Assembly: GCA_036417435.1 (NCBI GenBank)
Contig: CM070919.1
Coordinates: forward strand, 29,203,318 to 29,267,317
Length of the DNA stretch: 64,000 nt
DNA from: Inia geoffrensis
Taxonomy: Eukaryota; Chordata; Mammalia; Artiodactyla; Iniidae
Direction of reading: 5' to 3'
Shown here: piece by piece, positions 37,040 to 49,099 of the stretch
Numbering within the stretch: position 1 is the stretch's first letter
How the letters are laid out: each line of letters opens with the position of its first letter
The notes under the pieces: generated by a model
What the model was told of the DNA's origin: nothing
The model's input: only the letters and a program-made list of their open reading frames with translations
Databases searched by the model: none
Program-made: the position numbers and the translations under genes

Positions 37040-37534
37040 AACGAGAGCCGTGTGGCTGACAGGGTCTTGGTGCTCCAGCCGGGTGTCAGGCCTGAGCCTC
37101 TGAGGTGGGAGAACCAAGTTCAGGTCACTGGTCCACCAGAGACCTCATGGCCCCTCATAATTATCAATTGGCAAGAGCTTTCCCAGAGATCTCCATCTCA
37201 ATGCTAAGACCCAGCTCCACCTAATGACCAGCAAGCTCCAGTGATGGACGCCCCATGCCAAACAACTAGAAAGACAGGAACACAGCCCCACCCATTAGCA
37301 GAGAGGCTGCCTAAAATCATAACAAGGTCACAGGCACCCACTGGATGTGGTCGTGCCCATCAGAAAGACAAGATCCAGCCTCATCCACCAGAACACAGGC
37401 ACCAGTACCTTCTACCAGGAAGCCTACACAACCCACTGATCCAACCTTACCCACTGGGGGCAGACACCAAAAACAATGGGAACTCTGAACCTACAGCCTG
37501 TGAAAAGGAGACCCCAAACAGTAAGTTAAGCAAA

Positions 37535-38401
37535 ATGGGCAGAGAAATACACAGCAGATGAAGGAGCAAGGTAAAAACCCACCAGAACAAACAAATGAAG
37601 AGGAAACAGGCAGTCTATCTGAAAAAGAATTCAGAGTAATGATAGTAAAGATGATCCAAAATCTTGGAAATAGAATGGAGAAAATATAAGAAACACTTAA
37701 CAAGGACCTAGAAGAACTAAAGAGCAAACAAACAATGATGAACAATGCAATAAATGAAACTTAAAATTCTCTAGATGGAATCAATAGCAGGGTAACTGAG
37801 GCAAAAGAGCAGATAAGTGACCTGAAAGATAAAATAGTGGAAATAACTACCACAGAGCAGAAAAAAGAAAAAAGAATGAAAAGAATTGAGGACAGTCCTG
37901 GAGACCTCAGGGATAACATTATATGCACCAAAATTCCCAGAAGAACAAGAGAAAAAGAAAGGGTCAGAGAATATATTTGAAGAGATTATAATTGAAAACT
38001 TCCCTAATATGGGAAAGGAAATAGTCAACCAAGTCCAGAAGCAAAGAGAGTTCCATACAGGATAAATCAAAGGAGAAACACGTCAAGACACATATTAATC
38101 AAACTATCAAAAATTAAATACAAAAAAAAATTAAAAGCAGCATGGGAAAACAAAAACATATAAGGGAATCCACATAAGGTTAACAGTTGATATGTAGGCA
38201 GAAACTCTGCAAGCCAGAAGGGAGTAGCAGGACATATTTAAAGTGATAAAAGGGAAAAAACTAAAAACAAGATTACTCTACCCAGCAAGGATCTCATTCA
38301 GATTCGACAGAGAAATTAAAACCTTTACAGAGAAGCAAAAGCTAAGAGAATTCAGCACCACCAAACCAGCTTTACAACAAATGCTAAAGGAACTTCTCTA
38401 G
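37535..38401 (+). pseudogene. L1 ORF1 (RNA-binding chaperone), decayed
   Basis: L1 ORF1 normally makes a trimeric coiled-coil RNA-binding protein that coats L1 RNA. Here the ATG at 37535 is followed by a stop after eight codons (MGREIHSR). The A-rich coiled-coil part is legible with further stops. At about 37910-37940 the start of the RRM region appears shortened by a small deletion relative to usual L1 layout. The C-terminal portion ends with 'ggaacttctctag', the normal ORF1 end, 58 bases before ORF2. Confidence 0.8.
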
Positions 38402-38459
38402 GCAGGAAACAAAAGAGAAGGAAAAGACCTACAATAACAAACCCAAAACAATTAAGAAA

Positions 38460-41400
38460 ATGGTAATAGGAACATACATATCGATAATGACCTTAAATGT
38501 AAATGGACTAAATGCTCCAACCAAAAGACACAGGCTAGCTGAATGGATACAAAAACAAAACCCATACATATGCTGTTTACAAGAGACCCAGTTCAGACCT
38601 AGGGACACATACAGACTGAAAGTGAGGGGATGCAAAAAGGTATTCCACGCAAATGGAAATCAGAAAAAAACTGGAGTAGCAATCCTCATATCAGACAAAC
38701 TAGATTTTAAAATAAAGCCTATTACAAGAGACAAAGAAGTACATTACATCATGATCAGGGATCAATCCAAGAAGATATAACAATTGTAAATATTTATGCA
38801 CCCAACATAGGAGCATCTCAATACATAAGGCAAATGCTAACAGCCATAAAAGGGGAAATCAACAGTAACACAATTAAGAGTAGGGGATGTTAACACCCCA
38901 CTTTCGCCAAAGAACATATCATCCAAAATGAAAATAAATAAGGAAACACAAGCTTTAAATGACACATTAAACAAGATGGACTTCATTGATTTTTATAGGA
39001 CATTCCATCCAAAAACAACAGAATACACTTTCTTTTCAGGTGCTCATGGAACATCCTCCAGAATAGATTATATCGTGGACCACAAATCAAGCCTGGGTAA
39101 ATTTAAGAAACTAGAAATCATATCAAGTATCTTTTCCGACCACAATGCTATAAAACTAGATATCAATTACAGGAAAGAAACTATAAAGAATACAAACACA
39201 TGGAGGCTAAACAATACACTACTAAAGAACCAAGAGATCACTGAAGATATCAACGAGGAAATAAAAAAAAATCCTAGAAACAAATGACAAAAACACTATG
39301 ACCCAAAACGTACGGGATGCAACAAAAGCAGTTCTACGAGGGATGAATATAGCAATACAATCATACCTCAAGAAACAAGAAACATCTCAAATAAACAACC
39401 TAACCTTACACCTAAAGCAATTAGAGAAAAAAGAATAAAAATCCCCAAAGTTAGCAAAGGAAAGAAATCATAAAGATCAGATCAGAAATAAATTAAAAGG
39501 AAATGAAGGAAACGATAGCAAACATCAATAAAACTAAAAGCTGGTTCTTTGAGAAGACAAACAAAACTGATAAACCATTAGCCAGACTCATCAAGGAAAA
39601 AAGGGAGAAGACTCAAATCAATAGAATTAGAAATGAAAAAGGAGAGGTCACAACTGACACTGCAGAAATACAAAGGATCATGAGATATTACTACAAGCAT
39701 TATATGCCAATAAAATGGACAACCTGGAAGAAATGGACAAATTCTTAGAAAAGCACAACCTTCCTAGACTGAACCAGGAGGAAATAGAAAACATAAACAG
39801 ACCAATCACAAGCACTGAAATAGAAACTGTGATTAAAAATCTTCCAACAAACAAAAGTCCAGGACCAGATGGCTTCGCATGTGAATTCCATCAAACATTT
39901 AGAGAAGAGTTAACACCTATCCCTCTCAAACTCTTCCAAAATATAGCAGAGGGAGGAACACTCCCAAACTCATTTTCTGAGGCCACCATCACCCTAATAC
40001 CAAAACAAGACAAAGATGTTACAAAAAAAGAAAACTACAGGCCAATATCACTGATGAACATAGATGCAAAAATCCTCCACAAAATACTAACAAACAGAAT
40101 CCAGCAGCACATTAAAAGGATCATACACCATGATCAAGTGGGGTTTATTCCAGGAATGCAAGGATTCTTCAATATATGCAAATCAATCAATGTGATAAAC
40201 CATATTAACAGATTGAAGGAGAAAAACCATATGATCATCTCAATAGATGCAGAGAAAGCTTTCGACAAAATTCAACACCCATTTGTGATAAAAACCCTGC
40301 AGAAAGTAGGCATAGAGGGAACTTACTTCGACATAATAAAGGCCACGTATGACAAACCCACAGCCAGTATCGTTCTCAATGGTAAAAAACTGAAACTATT
40401 TCCACTAAGATCAGGAACAATACAAGGTTGCCCACTCTCACCACTATTATTCAACATAATTTGGAAGTTTTAGACACAGCAATCACAGAAGAATAAGAAA
40501 TAAAGGGAATCCAAATCAGAAAAGAAGAAGTAAACCTGTCACTGTTTGCAGATGACATGATATTATACAAAGAGAATCCTAAAGATGCCAACAGAAAACT
40601 ACTAGAGCTAATCAATGATTGTGGGAAAGTAGCAGGATACAAAGTTAATGCACAGAAATCTCTGGCATTCCTATACACTAATGATGAAAAATCTGAAAGA
40701 GATATTAAGGAAACACTCCCAATTACCATTGCAACAAAAAGAATAAAATATCTAGGAATAAACCTACCTAAGGAGACAAAAGACCTGCATGCAGAAAACT
40801 ATAAGACACTGATGAAAGAAACAAAAGATGATACAAACAGATGGAGAGATATACCATGTTTTTGGATTGGAAGAATCAACACGGTGAAAATGACTTTAGT
40901 ATCCAAAGCAATCTGCAGATTCAATGCAATCCCTATCAAACTACCAATGGCATTTTTCACAGAACTAGAACAAAAAATTTTACAATTTGTATGGAAACAC
41001 AAAAGACCCTGAATAGCCAAAGCAATCTTGAGAAAGAAAAACGGAGCTGGAAGAAACAGGTTCCCTGACTTCAGACTATACTACAAAACTACACTAATCA
41101 AGACACTATGGTACTGTCACAAAAACAGAAATGTAGATCAATGGAACAAGATAGAAAGCCAAGAAGTAAACCCACACACCTATGGTCAACTAATCTATCA
41201 CAAAGGAGGCAAGGATATACAATGGAGAAAAGACAATCTCTTCAATAAGTGGTGCTGGGAAAACGGGACAGCTACATGTAAAAGAATGAAATCAGAACAC
41301 CCCTTAACACCATACACAAAAATAAACTCAAAATGGATTAAAGACCTCAATGTAAGGTCAGACACTATAAAACTCTTAGAGGAAAACATAGGCAGAACAC

Positions 41401-42268
41401 CCTATGACATAAATCATAAAAAGATCCTTTTTGACCCACCTCTTACAATAATGGAAATAAAAACAAAAATAAACAAATGGGACCTAATGAAACTTAAAAC
41501 CTTTTGTACAACAAAGGAAACTTTTAACAAGATGAAAATACAACCCTCAGAATGGGAGAAAATATTTGCAAACGAAGCAACTGACAAAGGATTAATCTCT
41601 AAAATATATAAGCAGCTCCTGCAGCTCAATATCAACAAAACAAACAACCCAATCCAAAAATGGGCAGAAGACCTAAATAGGCATTTCTCCAAGAAGATAT
41701 ACAGACTTCCATCAAACACATGAAAAGATGCTCAACATCACTAATCATTAAAGAAACACAAATCAAAACTACAATGAGGTATCACCTCACACCGGTCTGA
41801 ATGGCCATCATCAAAAAGTCTATAAACAAAAATGCTGGAGACGGTGTAGAGAAAAGGGAACCCTCTTGCACTGTTGGTGGGAATGTAAATTGATTCAGCC
41901 ACTATGGGGAACAGTATGGAGGATCCTTAAAAAGCTAAAAATAGAACTACCATACGACCCAGCAATACCACTACTGGGCATATACCCTGAGAAAACTATA
42001 ATTCAAAAAGAGTCATGTACCAAAATGTTCACTGCAGCTCTATTTACAATAGCCAGGACATGGAAGCAATCTAAGTGTCCATTGACAGATGAATGGATAA
42101 AGAAGATGTGGCACATATATACAATGGAATATTTATTCAGCCATAAAAAGAAACAAAACTGAGTTATCTGTAGTGAGGTGGATGGACCTAGAGTCTGTCA
42201 TACAGAGCAAAGTAAGCCAGAAAGAGAAAAACAAATACCATAAGCTAACACATATATATGGAATCTAA
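38460..42268 (+). pseudogene. L1 ORF2 (endonuclease/reverse transcriptase), broken
   Basis: The 3.8-kb span is close to the usual ORF2 length. The endonuclease start reads MTLNVNGLNAPTKRH and CCLQETQF at 38460-38780. The SRIDYIV and SDHNA motifs follow at 38928-39287. RT blocks include [18 protein letters not shown] and [10 protein letters not shown] (39715-40473) and the catalytic FADD at 40545-40556. The C-terminal region runs to 42162, and the usual tail ends at about 42268. Frameshifts lie between 39287 and 39503, near 39740, between 40473 and 40545 and between 41723 and 41866, with extra stops at 38778, near 40495 and near 41012. Catalytic residues survive but no continuous protein does. 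Confidence 0.93.
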
Positions 42269-42640
42269 AAAAAAAAAAAAAAAAAAGAAAGTTTCTGAAG
42301 AACCTAGGGGCAGGACAGGAATAAAGATGCAGACGTAGAGAATGGACTTGAGGACACGGGGAGGGGGAAGGGTAAGCTGGGACGAAGTGAGAGAGTGGCA
42401 TGGACATACATACACTACCAAATGTAAAATAGATAGTTAATGGCAAGCAGCCACAAAGCTCAGGGAGATCAGCTCGGTCCTTTGTGACCACCTAGAGGGG
42501 TGGGATAGGGAGGGTGGGAGGGAGACGCAAGAGGGAGGAGATATGGGGATATATGTATTCGTATAGTTGACTCACTTTGTTATACAGCAATAACACACTA
42601 TTGCAAAGCAATTATACTCCAATAAAGATGTTAAAAAAGG
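42269..42640 (+). other. L1 3' UTR with an internal A run
   Basis: After the ORF2 end there is an 18-base A run (about 42269-42286), then the G-rich 3' UTR segment ('acggggagggggaaggg') typical of L1, and the polyadenylation signal AATAAA before a short A tail. Confidence 0.85.
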
Positions 42641-42659
42641 GAGGGGCGGAATTCTGTGG

Positions 42660-43071
42660 ACTAGTATCACCTACCCATTCTTAGGATTAAATGAATTCCA
42701 AAGTTTTGTTATTTCTTGTATACGCGTGAGTGTATATGCATAACAGCTTTTTACGGTGTAATTTATGTACCATAAAACGCACCTCCTTTTAGTGTGCAAT
42801 TCAATTACTTTAGTAGATTTACAGAGTTGTGTGACTCTCACACAACCTAACTTTAGAATGTTTTCATCACTCTGAAGATAAATGTTTTATAAAGTCTAGA
42901 GTTTATTTTGTACTGCTTGTTTTGTACAACTACTTGTTTTTAACCTCTTTTCATTCAGGGGAAAATTTGGAGCTATCCAACATATTCATTCAGCATGGGT
43001 GATACTGAGTGTATTTTCTTATAAAAATAAAACAATTTTCACATCTACAAAAGTGTCACATAAGGCATACA
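42660..43071 (-). repeat. Old L1M 3' UTR fragment
   Basis: 'gtaccataaaacgcacctcc', 'tttagtgtgcaattcaatta' and 'ctaactttagaatgttttcatcac' match a common mammalian L1M 3' UTR stretch ('accataaaattcaccattttaaagtgtacaattca'-type). Ends are not resolved. Confidence 0.5.
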
Positions 43072-43427
43072 TGTCTTTGTCCATCTGCGCTGCTGTGACA
43101 AAATTCTACAGACTGGTAGGCTGATAGCCTGCAGAAATTTATTGCTCATGTCTTGGAGGCTGAAAGTCCGAGCTCAGGGTGCCAGCATGATCAGATCCTG
43201 GTGAGAGTTCTCCTGTGTGGTTGCAGACTTGCTTTTGTGTCCTGACACAGCACAGGGGCCTGGGAGCTCTGTGGTGTCTCTTTTATAAAGACACTAACCC
43301 CATTCGTGAGGGCTGCATCCTCATGACCTAACCACCTCCCAAAGGCACCACCTCCTAACGCATTACCTTGGGAGTTAAGATTTCAACATATGAATTTTGG
43401 GGGGACACAAACATTCAGACCATAGCA
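43072..43427 (-). repeat. MLT1-type solo LTR (ERVL-MaLR)
   Basis: Read on the minus strand it begins 'tgctatggtctgaatgtttg' and proceeds through 'tgtccccccaaaattcatat', 'gttgaaatctta', a 'ggaggtggtgcctttggg' block, 'gtcatgaggatgcagccctc' and 'agacactaac'-complement. It ends 'tctgtagaattttgtcacag', 'cagcgcagatgg' and 'acaaagaca'. The order and the TG...CA termini fit an MLT1A/B LTR of about 356 bases. There is no internal viral region. Confidence 0.85.
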
Positions 43428-45389
43428 ATTTATTGAGATCACAAAAACAAAAACAACATGCTCATTATTTCTAACACAACACACTTCAAATAAAAAACTG
43501 GATATACATTCTGACCAAGGACAGATCAATGACATGGACTTCTTTATGCTAGAAAATGGGATCCAGTCTACCAGGCTCTCGGGCCCCCAAGTGCACTTTC
43601 TCACTGACCCAAGAGTCCAATACCACGTACACTTTTCACGTTGAAGTTTCCGATGCTAACCTCCATGGGGACAGACAAAAGGCAGCACAACTAACCCACT
43701 CGAGGACATTAACATCTTCAGCATCGACTATGTTCTTAGATTCATGCTACATACTTTTTAGCCCAGGACTCTCTCTTATTCAGGTGTCCCCGGTAGCTTG
43801 TACGTGAAACTAAAGAAAGCAATATTAACGTGGTTAAACTGAAATTGTCTCTCTGAATGAGATAAGATCAAATATAAAGGATGAGATCAGGAATCTATAA
43901 AAATTACCCCAGGTGTTTTTTATATATACTTAAATTCAATCTAGGGAAACCAGATTGTGATTTTTTACTAGAAAAGCTCATATATATTTGCAATATCGCC
44001 TGCATTAGGAAATAATGCATTAATGAAGGGTGCAGTCTCAAGGAATCTACAAAAGGGAAGTAAGAGATGCCAACTTGGCAAGTGGGTCCCTAGAACTACC
44101 CAGAGGCGAATGTGTCAGCAATTCTGTGTGGCAGGTATAGGTATACCCTTCTGTATTAAAGAGGGCTGTATTCGCATATATGGTTTGAAGACATTGGCTA
44201 ACAAAATCATCTCACTACCACTCTGATGTCATTGTGTGGCCACCCACCAACCCGTTTTATAATTCACATTATTTAGTAGGCTTCTATAAAGAGAAAGAAT
44301 ATGCCTGTTGGTGAACAGAAGTCTACATTTGATAGTTATTCTTGTCAGTATCAATTAAGGAAAAACATTCTCATATTAGCACTGAGGTTTGTTAATTTGG
44401 TTATGTCAAATCAAACTCTAGGACAGGACGATTTCAGGGCATCGTGAATAATAAAATTCCCAAACCTAAAAGCTAACTAGCAATCCTTGGTAAATCCCTA
44501 AATGGTCAAGAAAATTCCTTGGAATACAGTTACCATATTAAGATAATGCCACCTGACGGGGCTGGTTGGGGTAACATTGCTCTGCCCCCACCAGTTTCAA
44601 TGTGGTTTCATTTCAGAACTCAATCACTGAAGGGGCGCTCGTTCACACAGAGGAACACGCAGTCCCTCCTGGGTACGTGGACTGGAGAGCTTAAGGCAGT
44701 CAGTCCCCAACCCTCCCTGGGCAGGCCTTCTCTTTCCTAGCACTGTTCTGTCTGAGACTGTGTCTTCACTTTGTAGTTCTTCCTTGCAACCTCCCCTGTC
44801 AAATTTCCACTTTCAGAAGGAAGGCAGTCCTCTCACCCACCTGGAATCCTATGATGGCTCGCTCATTGCCTGGAGCGAAAAAAATACGCAGGGAAACCAA
44901 AAAAGCAGACCTTACAGAAATTACTGTTCCTGAGGGACAGCCATTGAGGGGCTTTGGGGAAAAAAGTACAGAAATGGAAGAGGTTTATTTCATGTAAGGC
45001 TTAGGGTCCATATAGGCAATCATACATTCACTCGTTTAACAGACATCCTTTATCTACTGTTAGCCTGTCTATTCTTAAAAGGATTTTAGGGGGTATCTTT
45101 AGCCCCAAGGTTTTCAATCTCTCAAGGTTTTTATACTTCAGGTATTTGGAGGAAAGTATGAATTGTGTATGCCTCACAACAGATTCAAACACATTTCTGT
45201 TCCATAAGCATCTTATTTTAGGAAGAATAGACTTTTAACCATGAGGCTGTGTGCTATTAAAATGTGTATATTTATTATCCCTGCAAAAACAAATACTTTC
45301 ACTTTCATTGCTAAACTTTTTAACTTAATTTATGACAGTACTTAGAATGTTTTTACATTCAACAGAATGAAGTTCAAAAGCATTATTTT
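43428..45389. other. Intergenic, no gene seen
   Basis: Frames at 43556-43807 and 44519-44740 lack any family resemblance. A moderately GC-rich part lies at 44550-44900. No named repeat is supportable. Confidence 0.45.
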
Positions 45390-45684
45390 TTTTTAATTAT
45401 TTATTTACTTAGTTTTGGCTGCGTTGGGTCTTTGTTGCTGCGTGTGGGTTTTCTCTAGTTGCAGCAAGCTGGGGCTACTCTTCGTTGTGGTGCGCAGGCT
45501 TCAGTAGTTGTGGCACACGGGCTCAGCAGCTGTGGCTCACAGGTTCTAGAGCGCAGGCCCAGTAGTTGTGGCGCATGGGCTTAGTTGGTCTGCGGCATGT
45601 GGGATCTTCCTGAACCAGGGCTCGAACCCGTGTCCCCTGCATTGGTAGGCAGATTCTTAAGCTCTGCACCAGCAGGGAAGTCCC
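45388..45684 (-). mobile_element. Long-form CHR SINE
   Basis: Minus-strand element starting 'gggacttccctgctggtgcag' at about 45684 with B box 'ggttcgagccc', several 'actactg' units and a 3' 'aagacccaacgcagccaaa' part. It ends in an A-rich tail. A short duplication 'aaagcattatttt'/'aaacattatttt' flanks it at about 45377-45389 and 45685-45696 with a one-base gap. Confidence 0.92.
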
Positions 45685-45696
45685 AAACATTATTTT

Positions 45697-46515
45697 ACTC
45701 AGTAAATTGAATGAAAAAGAGGAAAATCATAGGAATTAACTGATACAAACGGGCAATATTTAACTGTCAAGTTCTCCTGCTACTGGAGTCAACCTAGTAG
45801 CAGCTGTGACTAATACTGTTCTGTGTATGCACAGGCAAACACCGATTCCAAAATAAATAACATTAATTTAGAACAATCTTTTGATCTTAATGAAATGCTT
45901 TCCAGAGTGCTAGGTAAACACATTTTATGCAGCTGAATGGGCCATATAACCATCTTTGGGCCCAGCTTAAAATAATGACCAACCTCAGAGGGTGGAAATA
46001 GAAAATGGAACCTTATTACAGTCACCCAAAATTATTCCTATGCAATTATGAATAACATATTTCATTAAAAGTTGAGAAGTCCTAATAAAATTCTAAGCTT
46101 GGCTGGGTACTAGGACAATGGTTGTAAACTAGGCCATATGGTCAATCTAGGTAAAGACTTTATAATACTGTCCAACCATCATAAGGACTATGTAGGTCTT
46201 TGATGATTTTTTTTTTTTAAGTCAGATTGTATTCCTGCTAGAAAATATCTGATTTTTCTCGCAATTCTTACACTTAGATTGGATTTGTCAGTTCAATTAC
46301 AAAATTAACTCATGTGTAAGATGCTGGGGTTTCCTTTCCCCTTTGTTTCTTCATCAGTTTCTCTGAATTGTGCAAGACATCCTACTAACTGCTCAGCTAG
46401 GCAGCAATAGAGACACATAGCTGTCAGTGTCTGCACATGCATGAAACTGCTTGCTATTCCCATATTATGACTGGAAACCTACATGTTGTAATCCAGTTTA
46501 GGAAGGGATATAAAA
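45697..46515. other. Intergenic, no recognised feature
   Basis: A T run lies at 46210-46219. No gene or repeat identified. Confidence 0.5.
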
Positions 46516-46528
46516 CTGGATGCCTAGG

Positions 46529-46736
46529 GCTTCCCTGGTGGCGCAGTCGTTGAGAGTCCGCCTGCCGATGCAGGGGACACGGGTTCGTGCCCCGGTCCAG
46601 GAAGATCCCACATGCCATGGAGCGGCTGGGCCCGTGAGCCATGGCCACTGAGGCTGCGGGTCCGGAGCCTGTGCTCCGCAACGGGAGAGGCCACAACAGT
46701 GAGAGGCCCACGTACCACAAAAAAAAAAAAAAAAAC
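46529..46736 (+). mobile_element. Short-form CHR SINE
   Basis: It starts 'ggcttccctggtggcgcagt', contains 'ggttcgtgccccggtccagg' and ends 'gagaggcccacgtaccac' plus a 17-base A tail. The duplication 'actggatgcctag' at 46516-46528 and 46737-46749 is perfect. The intact tail and ends suggest a recent insertion. Confidence 0.96.
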
Positions 46737-46749
46737 ACTGGATGCCTAG

Positions 46750-49099
46750 ACACCTTCCACTGCCACTGTGTGGGTAAAAGCAAGTCAAAGCAGGCATCAA
46801 CTACTCATGAGGAATCTCAGAGTCGATAAAAGAGCAGTCCTAGGAAATATTACATCACCATGGCTGCTCTGAATATAGCAAAGGATGGAGTAGAGTGAAA
46901 AAAAAAAGGAGATGACCCTCAATTGAAGAAGACTGAGTTGAAGGATAATTGGAGTTGGACTATGAATATGAAAACAAGTGTTAAAAGTGTTTATGCCACT
47001 TATGTTTTCTTTTTGATAAAGCACATCAGAGATATATAACAAAATACATGATAGTTCTGTGAGACATGTATACAAATTGAGATGGAAACCAAAGTTCTTA
47101 CATAATCATTTAATTAGCATCATCAGTCTTCTTTCTTATTGGTACACAGGCTTCTGAATTTCTCTCCACTTTTCTCCAGGTAGAGTGCCATTTTAAATTT
47201 AAATCCTTTCTAATAAATGTGGACTCAATGTAGTATCTGCAATGACAGGAACTTACAGACGTTTTATTCACAGTGCTTAGCACTGTCCCAGAAACATAGT
47301 CGTCACTTAATAAAATGTTTCTTGAACTAAAATGAAGATGCAGAGTCAGGATTGAGCAGGAAATGTAAACTACAGCTTGTTTGAATCCTCATTTCTTTTT
47401 ATAACGCTGATCTTTTTCGTGCCTTTGTATTTTTCTTCTATGTTTATCCCTCCCCCCAACTTTCCTTTCTTCCTTTCCTCTTCCTTACTTCATCCGTAAT
47501 TTTCTGTAAGTTTGCAGTTTATAGGAAGCTGGTAATTGAAAATTCTGGAGAATCTACTGAATTGATGACGTGACAGTGTCCCCCACATCACACCAGCCTC
47601 TCAGTACCTTTCCTCCTTGGGCTTTCCTTGAAGTGATAAAGAAAACTTCCACTTACATCCACATCAGCCAGCGAAGTAGTAATGGCAACTCACATGCCCT
47701 TGGCCCACTGTTTCACATTGGGAACAGCGATCATAATTAACTACTGAATGTAAGACATCCTTAAAATCATACAACCTTTTACATGTGCAAGCAAAACAGC
47801 TGCACTCATTCATATTATAATGTCACATAGCAAATGATAAATTTTCAGCGTTAAGTTTTAGCCTCATAAGTCTACTAATCTGAATATATTTGAAATTGAA
47901 AAGCAAAGAAGACTCCTTCCTTGTCTCCTTCTAATCAAAAATGAAATCACCATGGACATGTTAAATACAGGTGGATACTCTAAACCCAGAAGTGAGTATT
48001 GTCAAGGAATCGGACTTCAAATGGACCTGCTGGTGTATAAGAGAGTAAACCTGGAATACGTTCAACACTTCTGTAAAAACCGGCTAGCCAGCTCTGTTCA
48101 GAGTCAAATGATCATGGGCTGCTGCTACATAGAAAGAGAAAGTTAAACTTGTTTCTGATGTCGTTCATGGAGCAGCAAGACCTAAAAGGGTCAGCATGTC
48201 AAAATCCATGAGGTATATTTGCAGGAGGAATTACTCTGTTCAGAGAAAATAGTTTGACGGGAAAATTACCACAAGAGAAGGAGAGTTCTTAAAAAGTGAG
48301 AAGCCTTAATGGAAATGACCAAGGGAACGTGGAGCTAAATGGCTGTAATTAGCTCTTCAGAAAACACCCTCCGTGTTCATCTTCTTCCTCTCTGACCTCC
48401 CCCGCCCCCCTTGTTCTCATTTCTCCAGGCTCTTTATTCACTTGGTTCTCCTTCTTAGTATGCAGATGCTCACCCAGTCCTTCTCTCTCCTTTCCTTTGC
48501 AGAGTAAAATTACTTTAGATAATCTACTGCTTTTTGAATGTAGACAAATGGATATGTTTAATGGTGCCATACCCCTCCTGTTTGCCCCACACGTGGTCCT
48601 CTCCCCCAGTCCTACTTTCTGCCCTGAGAATCCGTGAGCGGGTCCTTCTGCCCTCTTGGCTTCCAGCGGCGTCCCGCCAAGTGGAAGCCCCACGCAAAGG
48701 TCAGAGGTGGAGAGCATTTGGGGCAGGTCTCTTATCCTGCTGGCCCCTCCCATGAGATGCTGCCTGTGGCCCTTGACTGAAAGCAGCCACGCCTCTCAGG
48801 GCAGCCTCCTTTCTGCACCTCTCCTTCCAGACTCCAGCTACTGCTCTGTTCTCCCTATCTCCTCCCGGTCTGCCCAGGGATGATCACAGCTTAGCTACTC
48901 AGAGACTAGCTGCCTGCACTAGGTCTCATGGCTTCTTTACGCCCGTGCTATTCTAAACATCATTCAGGAATAAAGACTCCGAGTTTTCCCAGCTGACAAG
49001 AGATCTGTTTCCTATTGGGAAACTGGCTGATACAATCAACCTTCTTCTGCTAAGGGTATAGAACATGCCTTTAACGCAAATAACCCTAGCTCCATCCTC
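46750..49099. other. Intergenic, no gene seen
   Basis: 47255-47330 resembles a MIR or L2 3' end ('cacagtgcttagcactgtcc'). The 48350-49010 part is pyrimidine- and GC-richer and could be an unnamed LTR. Opposed frames at 48349-48883 have no known domain. Confidence 0.45.

Larger units (their letters stand above)
37040..42640 (+). mobile_element. Nearly full-length LINE-1, inactive
   Basis: A plus-strand L1 of about 5.6 kb with all parts in order. The 5' UTR segment ('gtggctgacagggtcttgg', 'tcaggcctgagcctctgagg') is followed by ORF1 at about 37535-38401, a short spacer, ORF2 at about 38460-42268, and a 3' UTR ending 'ccaataaagatgttaaaaaa'. It is the largest element in the window and a sibling of the minus-strand copy at 13018-15817. 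Both ORFs are interrupted, so it cannot move itself. The 5' limit is uncertain and I could not find a convincing target duplication. Confidence 0.92.

Noticed and set aside
37241..37561. 106-codon plus-strand frame
   Set aside because: Lies in the L1 5' UTR and the start of ORF1; not an independent gene.
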